The translations under genes and the position numbers were made by a program. From Bagarius yarrelli (Eukaryota > Chordata > Actinopteri > Siluriformes > Sisoridae), in assembly GCA_005784505.1 (NCBI GenBank), contig VCAZ01000042.1, positions 78,042 through 142,041 on the forward strand: a stretch of 64,000 bases of DNA. Reading direction: 5' to 3'. Below the pieces are notes generated by a model. The model saw only the letters and a program-made list of their open reading frames with translations. It was not told the DNA's origin and did no database searches. Each line of letters opens with the position of its first letter. Positions within the stretch are counted from its first letter, which is position 1. This document shows, piece by piece, positions 57,020 through 64,000 of the stretch.

Positions 57020-57735
57020 CTTAATGGAACATAGCCATGTGACATATCAAAACGCTCAGTACAGTAACAAGAAGTACATGATGGGTAATATAGGGGCATT
57101 ATGGGATGTCATGTGACTTCACGGCAATGCCTTACCCAAAAAATAGGTGGGGTCATAAAGTTTAACCAATATGGCCGTGTGACACATCAAAACGCTCAGC
57201 ACAGTAAAGAGTAGTAAAGAGTAGTGCATTATGGGTTTTTATATTGATGTCAGATGATGTCACGTGACATCACAGCCACGCCCCACCCCAAAAATAGGCG
57301 GAGTCATAAAGTTTAACCAATATGGCCGTATGACATATCAAAACGCTCAGCACATTGAAGAAAAAGTGCATGATGGGTATTATATTGAATCCATGTGATG
57401 TCACGTGACATCACGGCCATGCCCCACCCAAAAATAGGCCTAGTCATAAAGTTTAACCAATATGGCCGTGTGACATATCAAAACACTCAGCACAGTAAAG
57501 ACAAGTGCATGATGGGTTTTATATTGATGTCAGATGATGTCATGTGACATCACAGCCACGCCCCACCCCAAAATGGGTGTAATTATTAAGTTTAACCACA
57601 GTATCTATGTAGGTTAAACTCAGCACAGCACAGTATGGCATATAGCGTAATGCATTATGTGTATTAAATTGATGTCAGGTGATGTCACGGCCACGCCCGG
57701 CCATCCTTTCAAGCCAACATCAAGGTTTGTTGCTA
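57020..57735 (+). repeat. Satellite D, part 3
   Basis: About five units with the same core words as part 1. The last ends with GCCACGCCCGGCCATC and CAAGCCAACATCA, the same ending as at 52200 and 56295, so each sub-array closes with the same words. Confidence 0.85.
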
Positions 57736-57752
57736 CAAACTTTACAGTCTAA

Positions 57753-57780
57753 TTTAGTTTAGTATTGTTAAAAGTTTAGT
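57753..57780. repeat. Right 28-bp inverted repeat (IR-R)
   Basis: Exact reverse complement of 49568-49595. It lies directly after satellite D part 3. Confidence 0.8.
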
Positions 57781-57789
57781 TACTTTTGT

Positions 57790-58650
57790 CTGATAACATT
57801 TTGCCAAACATTCATGAAGAGCTGCAAACCTGTAAACCGCCGCTGGTCACTGATTTTTTTTTTTTTTTTTTTTAATATTAAACATTTTACTGTTCGTAAA
57901 GACATTAACACACATGGCGGAGTAATTAAGCTAGCTGATGAATGCAGAATTCCCTTACCACAAAAAAAATAATTTGCTGCATTATCTTTGTTGTACAGAT
58001 ACAAGTGTTGATGATGTGCTGTTCTACATCAGCTAAAAGGTCTTTAAGTACATGTTGAACAATAACATCTGCTCCCAAAGCTGTATAAGCACCAGGCTAC
58101 AAAAGCTAACTGATCAGATTATAGACATAAAGCAGCAACAGCCTAACTTAGAAATTTCTTATTAAGATTTCATGTCACCCGTATACATTTTTCTGAAAAG
58201 AGTTTTACCAGCTTTAACTTTGAATGATGTGTAAGTATCACCTTAAGATGAAAAGTCTTTGAATGCAGGAAACAAATTTACATTTTATGGCAGAATCAGT
58301 GAGACAGGCCTGTAGGCCTGAATAGAAGATGGAATAATGTAATTCTACTTCAGGACATTTGGAATATTAATGGTTGATTTACACAGAATAGGAAATGCCA
58401 GTAAAACTAGCAGAAGTGGGAGTTTATTTATTTACGTTCAGCCTTTACTTCTCGTTCATGTGTGTATGACACTTCACTTAGTGTGTGTGTGGCTTGTTCT
58501 CTCTGTAATACACACTTCCCTAGAGCTACAATACGTTTTGTGCCTTTAAACCAGTGCTGTTAACCTTCTTTCTGATCTAAATGGTATGTGGAAATCATTT
58601 GAATAAAATAGAAATAAACACTTTTTTAAAAGCCAGAAAATGACGGAATA
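57790..58650. other. Unassigned AT-rich DNA
   Basis: It holds a poly-T run at 57855-57874. No gene or repeat family recognised. Confidence 0.4.
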
Positions 58651-59640
58651 TTTACAGTGCCCTCCACAATTATTGGCACCCCGGGTTAAGATGTGGTTAA
58701 AAAAACGTGAATTAAATATAATTTTGATTGCAGAAGCATAATCTCATACTGATAATGAGAACATTTAAAAGTCTTACCTTCAACTCAGTTTGAATTTAAA
58801 AAAAAAAACCATGACCAAAAAAATTATTGTTTTTAATTAAATGACCTGTTTCACAATTATTGGCACCCCCTACAATTGCTATAAAATAAATGTAACTGAA
58901 GCATTTTTGTACTGTCATTTTTAAACTTGATCAGAGTATCTAGGAACTTTTAACTAGTAATTCATGACTTCCCATTTCCTTCCGGTATAAATATGATGTT
59001 ACCCAGAGGCTTATTTCTCTTATCCACTCCTAAACATAGAAAAGACAAGAAAACAACCCATTCCAGAAAGGCAGATATGTGTCGACTTTCAAAAGTCAGG
59101 CAATGGCTACAAATAAAACAGCCACTCGCCTAAACTTGCTCAAATCTACAGTCAGAGGAATCATTAAGAAGTTTAAAACAACTGGAACAGTGACGAACAA
59201 GGCTGGCCGAGGACGCAAGTTTATCTTACCACCACGCAAAAAACCATGAAAAAACATCTCCAAAGCTCACTATTGGAGAACTGCATCAAAAAGGGGCATC
59301 TTGGGGGTAACAAAGTCTCCATAGCATCAGATGCTATCTACATGCCAACAAGCTGTTTGGGGGCATGCATGAAAAAAGCCTTTTGTCAGCTATAATCACA
59401 AACGTAAAGGTCTGGAGTTTGCTAAGCGGTACTGGGACTTCAACTGGGACTGTGTGGTTTGGTCAGATAAGACTAAGATAGAGCTTTACACCCTAGATGG
59501 TTGCGGTGTAAAACAAAATATGAGTATGCAGAGAAGCACCTCATGCCAACTGTGAAGTATGGTGGAGGATCTGTGATGCCGTGGTCCTGTTTCTCCAACA
59601 AAGGCCCTGAGAACCTGGCATAACAAAACCAGTCTCTGGC
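58651..59640 (+). mobile_element. Tc1/mariner element (copy B), 3'-truncated
   Basis: The left end has CAGTGCCCTCCACAATTATT and GGCACC, repeated at 58852-58868 (CACAATTATTGGCACCC), typical of a Tc1 subfamily with repeated terminal motifs. A decayed transposase follows from about 59040: a helix-turn-helix region (RQWLQIKQPLA-like, frames broken) and a later YWDFNWDCVVWSDKT near 59427-59470 that holds the first catalytic Asp region. The element ends where a minisatellite begins; no right end was found. Confidence 0.7.
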
Positions 59641-59830
59641 GTGGCAGGCTTGACGTAAGCCAGTCTCTGGCGTGAGCAAGTCTCTGGCGATAGCCATTCT
59701 CAGGCATGGCAGGCTTGGCGTTAGCCAGTCTCTCGCGTGAGCCAGTCTCTGGCATGGCAGGCTCTGTGGAAGCCGATCTCTGGCATGGCAGGCTTGGCGT
59801 GTTCCAGTCTGTGGCATGGCATCAAGCTCG
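59628..59830 (+). repeat. Minisatellite of AGTCTCTGGCRTGGCAGG type
   Basis: Words CCAGTCTCTGGC, TGGCATGGCAGGCTTGGCGT and AGCCAGTCTCT recur about ten times with variable spacing. It abuts the truncated Tc1 copy. Confidence 0.75.
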
Positions 59831-60160
59831 GGGTCTTGGGCTGGCTCTGGATCAGGCTCAGGAGTGCGGATTGAGCAGTATGTGGCCCAGACTACCCATT
59901 ATCGTGAGAGCCTCAGATTGTACTGTTTTCAGCATTGTGTCTTCAAGGGCCAGAGCTGAGGCCCTTGGGAGTCCGGCTGCCCTAGTTGATCCCATCTGTG
60001 GATCTGCCACACAGGACACCAACCTGGTAAAGCAGCGGCCATTTTGGAGCTTTGCCTCAGTAAAGTGGTGGCCATATTAGAGCTTGGCAAGGGTAAAGCA
60101 GTGGCTATCTCCCAACATGAGGACAAAACAGGAATTAAAACATTAAACTGGAACTGACTT
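59831..60160. other. Unassigned moderately GC-rich repeat-like DNA
   Basis: It has two near repeats (GCAGCGGCCATTTTGGAGC at about 60033 and AGTGGTGGCCATATTAGAGC at about 60064). Open frames on both strands are short and motif-free. It may be part of an LTR element, unproved. Confidence 0.3.
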
Positions 60161-61128
60161 GGATAGCTTATCTAGCTAGCATAGTTTAGCTTAGCTAGCT
60201 AGCATAGCTTAATCATAAAAAACATAAAACATGAAACAAGGACTTAACAATGTGCTGTCTTGTTGGCAAAAGGGACACAAAGTACACACAAAGTTGCACA
60301 AAGTATTAGCATCATAGGTGCCAGTAATTGTGGCACATGATTTTATGTAAAAAAAAATATTTTCCAATGTGGGATTTTTCTCCCACTGAATAACTGCACT
60401 TCATGTTGTTTAATGTTTTGAAAAAAAGAATTAAAAGCCTAAATAAAAGCCTGAAAACACATCTTACTGGACACTCTGATAATAATTTCCTCCAGCTCTC
60501 CATATCGAATGAATCTTGTTCCAATAGTTCTTATGTCTCACACTCACACACACCTTCTGGGGGTGAATGCAGATAGTTTAGAATTGATCCATTTGACCTC
60601 TGAAAATAAACTGCCTAAATCCATGAGGACATTTAGATATGAGATGAAAGATGCCATTGGGGTGAGTTGGTTAAACTGCTTGCTGTTTAGGGAAAGATCT
60701 CAGTTTGTCGCAGGAGCTCCACAGTCTTCAGTTAAATCAGCTTTATCTATACAGGAGCTTTTCTACAAAACCGTTTCCAGTGTTTATCAGTCTGTCACTA
60801 TTAAGCAGAAAGTCTTAGTTTAATTATAAACAATCATCAGCTATTAATTGAGTTAATTTAATGAATGCAGCAGTTCTGTAGAAAATGGTGGTGTCTTTGT
60901 CCAACTCTGTGGAGTTCTTATAGAAGAGTGTGAAAAAGCTGAACTGGTGTCCCAAACTGAGCCAGTTTTCCTTTAGTATGATGAGTTGTCTTATAGTGTC
61001 TATTGTGTTTAAAGGTGTCTAATATTGAAGTCTTTTAGACTAAACTGCACAGTGTTAAACACACTCAAGGACCCAATACAGGGAAAGCTATGTGTCCCAT
61101 TGCATCTTTTGGTCACACACATGACCTG
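60161..61128. other. Unassigned DNA
   Basis: It has a TAGCTAGC-rich patch at 60168-60212. The 104-codon frame at 60509-60823 (FRYEMKDAIGVSW) resembles no family I can name; it could be the end of a decayed LINE. Confidence 0.3.
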
Positions 61129-61325
61129 TAGTTGTATATAAGAAGTTGTTGTGGCTCCACAGAAGCTGAACAAAGTCAATGTCTATATGACACAGTAACT
61201 GCACTGGATTTATATACGCCTACAAACTAGCTACCTACTAAGGTTATATGATGAACCTCAGCATCCTCAGCATGGTATGGATCCTGCCATGGGGACATAT
61301 GCTGTGTATCAGCAACAGTGTCCCG
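61129..61325 (+). CDS. Possible first exon with signal peptide
   Basis: TTGTATATAAGAAG (61132-61145) is TATA-like. About 110 bp later an ATG at 61251 opens MNLSILSMVWILPWGHMLCI, then SNSVP, followed at 61326 by a GTATGA donor-like site. A hydrophobic 20-residue start fits a secretion signal. No second exon can be paired with it in this window. It may be a real gene start or chance. Confidence 0.35.
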
Positions 61326-61619
61326 GTATGACTAGTAAATTTATTAATAATCCAGTAAATATGATATTAATACAGTAAATCAAATAATAATAATAATCCA
61401 GTGAATCGAATAAAAATCCAGCGAGTCGAATAAAAATCCAGTGAATCTAATAATAATCTAGTAAAACTAATAATTATAATGCAGTGAGTCTAATGATAAT
61501 GCAGTGAATATCGGTGTAATGTGTAAACACTGGAGTAAAGCTGCAGTCACTCAGTATTGAACTCCAAACGAAGCTTTAACAGAAAGTTGCGTTGGCCCAA
61601 CCCCCCCCGTCTGCACATG

Positions 61620-61709
61620 CACTAAACATGCGTGCAGAAATGAGTGAGAGGAGCAGCGGCCCGGAGCAGCAGACCGTGCGAGCAGAGGAGTGAGCAGAGA
61701 CACCAGGTA
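61620..61709 (+). other. Possible 5' exon before CAG/GTAAGC donor
   Basis: GC-rich sequence with a 21-codon frame (MRAEMSERSSGPEQQTVRAE) ends in a stop shortly before ACACCAG/GTAAGC, a consensus donor at 61708/61709. The composition and donor fit a 5' UTR exon of a fish gene whose body lies beyond the window. Confidence 0.35.
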
Positions 61710-62175
61710 AGCACATTATTTTAGCACATTTATCAGATTTATATCGTATTTATATCAGATTTATATCGTATTTATATTTATATCACTAGAAACCTTTTTT
61801 TCATAAAAAAAAAAAATTTATCTGCCTGCACGCAATAGTTTAGGATGCTCATCGCCTCGTGCACAACCCACTTAGCATTAATCATTAATTAGCGTTAAAT
61901 ATTAGTCAGAACTCAATTAATGCCGTAAAACAGACTTTTAAATGTAGTTTGGACAATTTCTTCCTGTGAATAATTAATAGTGTGAAAGTAAAGTGAATTC
62001 AGCACTGAAATGAGTTTAATGTGTCTGAAGATTAATATGAGTCCCGTTTAGTTCACATTAAACACATGGTAAGTTTTCACGGCAATTTTATTTGCATGTT
62101 TTAAGTGTTTTTAGACTTTAATTATTATTTTTTAAATATTAATTTTTCATTGCGAAGTTTATGTAAGTTTATGCG

Positions 62176-62212
62176 AAGGGGAGGGGGCGCGGGAGGGGGA
62201 GGGGGCAGGCCG
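62176..62212 (+). other. G-rich tract, potential G-quadruplex
   Basis: GGGGAGGGGGCGCGGGAGGG followed by GGAGGGGGCAGG gives at least five runs of three or more G within 37 bp, in otherwise AT-rich DNA. It lies about 470 bp after the possible 5' exon. Confidence 0.6.
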
Positions 62213-62490
62213 CTGTAGTTAAACTCTGGATTTTTCCATCAGAAAATCAGTTCCAGGTTAAAGAAACACATTAGAAAAACGCACACCGACTGAATCTCAA
62301 CTGTCAGTTTATCACCTTTGTTTCAGCTTCTGTGTGAGAAAATACAATAAATAAATATATCAGTTATCCAATTATATTTAAACTAATGATTTTTGTCATG
62401 TAAACTTTTCTGTGTATTGATTATTAATTTTATTCTGGACATTAAAATAATTTCTTTATAAATTAATATTTTCTTCTCTTTGGTGTGCAG

Positions 62491-62517
62491 GAAGCGATGG
62501 AGAGAAAATCAGCACAG
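62491..62517 (+). other. Possible 27-bp exon
   Basis: TTTGGTGTGCAG precedes and GTATGT follows this short block, which contains ATGGAGAGAAAATCAGCACA. Joined to the next candidate exon it reads MERKSAQVDILVQ then a stop, so it would be 5' UTR or a misread. Confidence 0.3.
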
Positions 62518-62539
62518 GTATGTGTCTTCATCAGATCAT

Positions 62540-62706
62540 TTACATTCACAATGTTTAGCAGATGCTTTCATTTTTCCCTTTATGTCTTTAGCATTGCATT
62601 GGGGGTTATGGGCCTTGCTCAGGGGCCCAATGGTAGCTTGGTGGAGCGGGGAATCGAATCCACAATCTTCTGGTTGGCACCTAAACCATGAACCACCACG
62701 TCCCCC
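62540..62706 (-). mobile_element. tRNA-derived SINE with L2-type tail (family 1)
   Basis: Plus-strand start ATTTACATTCACAATGTTTA then GCAGATGC is the reversed shared tail. GGGCCTTGCTCAGGGGCCCA and the tRNA-like head (GAATCGAATCC, GAACCACCACG) follow. It lies in a candidate intron. Confidence 0.7.
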
Positions 62707-64000
62707 CTCGTTTAGTAGTCTTTAGAAACTAATTAATAAGCAATTGTTAAATAGCACAAAGTGATAAAATACTGATTGATTGAAGATCCGGAATCTTTAT
62801 ATAATTAGAATAAAAGAACAATTAATTTTTAGAACAAGCGAGATTCTTTGTGATAAATCCACCATTATAATCTGAGTTATTAGTTCTGAATTTCTCCTGG
62901 TGTTTGTTAAATCAGTCACACTGTAGGCTGGAGGATAGAAACTGATCCAAACTCTGAAGATAGTAAAAGATCTTTAACACAATCTAAAATTCAGATTTAC
63001 TTATATGTGTTAATTAATGCTTAACTAATCTACAATTAAATTATAACTAATCTACAATTACATTATAACTAATCTACAATTAAACCATAATTACAGCAGC
63101 AGTTTCACATTGTTATTAGGTCAGGTAGGATGTCTGTTATTATAATGTATAAATAACAGACATACACAAGACGACTCGTCTGGAGTTTTACATCATTGAT
63201 CTGCACAGGTTTCTGTAACTGTAAACTGAAGGTGTTTATAATTAATTAATCTAAGATTGATTCAATTTACCATATGATGATTTGTAAATAAATTACCAGG
63301 GAAGCTGTTTATCAGACGACGTTTCTATTTAACGATGTGCTTTTAGTTAATCTTGTTGTGTATGTTTGTATTATCTGCTAACAATAGCAGCATCAGATGA
63401 TAAGGTGTGATATATTGTGTTTTCAGGTGGATATTCTGGTGCAATGAGGATGTGGCTTCGAAGGAGGAATGTGAGTTAAATAGTGTTTCTCTTAAAGTAA
63501 CAATAAGCATAAACACTGTCCTCTTGTTACAGGACGCCAATGGTTGTGTTTTATACTTTAAGCAGACGGTCAGGTTTTAGTTTTTTAGTCATTTTTACTT
63601 TAGAGGTCACATTTTATTTCCAGCACTTCGGTACACATTAATGTTAAAAGTCCAACAACAGCCGACTTTTTGCTGAGTAACAGTTACTAATGCTTAACTG
63701 GGTCAGATCAGAGAAATATACGATAGGGTTCGAGTCTAAAGGCATCACTGAATTACTCTTAGTGAAGTTTCTCATTTTTCAGTGTTTCCTCAAAAGTGGA
63801 GGTGAAGTAATGCTTAGTGTAAAGTTTTATTCTTGAGTGTTTTTTTCTCTCTTTATATTTGTTACTTGTTTATTATTGAAAACACGACCAAAACACATCT
63901 ATTAACTTTATATGTGTTAACGTTTATCACTAATCAGATTACAGTAAATTGCAGTTGATGGGATCGATAAACATTTGCATTAATGCATTTATTAACTCTT
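62707..64000. other. AT-rich DNA with one possible exon at 63428-63470
   Basis: At 63420-63427 an acceptor-like TGTTTTCAG precedes GTGGATATTCTGGTGCAATG and a frame MRMWLRRRN, ending at AAT/GTGAGT near 63470. The rest holds nothing recognised. A triplicated ACTAATCTACAATTA motif occurs at 63022-63078. Confidence 0.3.

Overview
This is eukaryotic DNA from a fish genome, very probably a teleost and perhaps an ostariophysan (the order is a guess). The evidence is the repeat content: L2-clade LINEs with teleost-type 3' ends, tRNA-headed SINEs that share a LINE tail, Tc1/mariner copies, a fish-type Helitron, Ty3/gypsy fragments, a vertebrate U2 snRNA array and a scrambled rDNA unit. There are no bacterial-style operons. 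Most open frames are broken transposon genes or chance frames in repeats.

Layout. 1-5.7 kb: remains of a U2 snRNA array, all on the minus strand, hit by a Tx1/Keno-like retrotransposon exactly between U2 nt 41 and 42. 6.1-10.4 kb: a decayed L2 LINE with an SGNH-esterase ORF1. 10.9-14.7 kb: a SINE, a broken Helitron and a MITE. 15.7-21.1 kb: two broken Ty3/gypsy elements arranged head to head. 21.1-26.1 kb: mostly unassigned AT-rich DNA with a SINE and a long TA microsatellite. 26.2-31 kb: three unrelated tandem arrays side by side (about 325, 68 and 31 bp periods). 31.2-46.8 kb: three minus-strand copies of a gene family that joins a tyrosine-recombinase-like domain to a C-terminal KMT5A-like SET domain. 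Copy II (36.9-39.4 kb) is intact over eight consecutive exons; copies I and III are broken. 46.8-49.6 kb: a deleted rDNA unit (18S start joined to 28S, flanked by spacer repeats). 49.6-57.8 kb: a segment bounded by a perfect 28-bp inverted repeat, holding a satellite rich in E-box/CRE sites, a Tc1 copy and a nested L2. 58.6-60.2 kb: a second Tc1 cut by a minisatellite. 61.1-64 kb: exon-like pieces, including a possible signal-peptide exon and a G-rich tract, perhaps the start of an ordinary fish gene running off the window.

The most interesting item is the recombinase-SET family. Copy II reads as one frame of 602 codons through eight exons with canonical splice sites and matching phases, and it keeps the R, K, R, H and Y positions expected of a tyrosine recombinase together with the SET NHS and DYG motifs. 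It could be a Crypton-like mobile element carrying a histone methyltransferase, or a domesticated descendant. Second is the U2-targeted retrotransposon, whose two junctions fall on the same phosphodiester bond.
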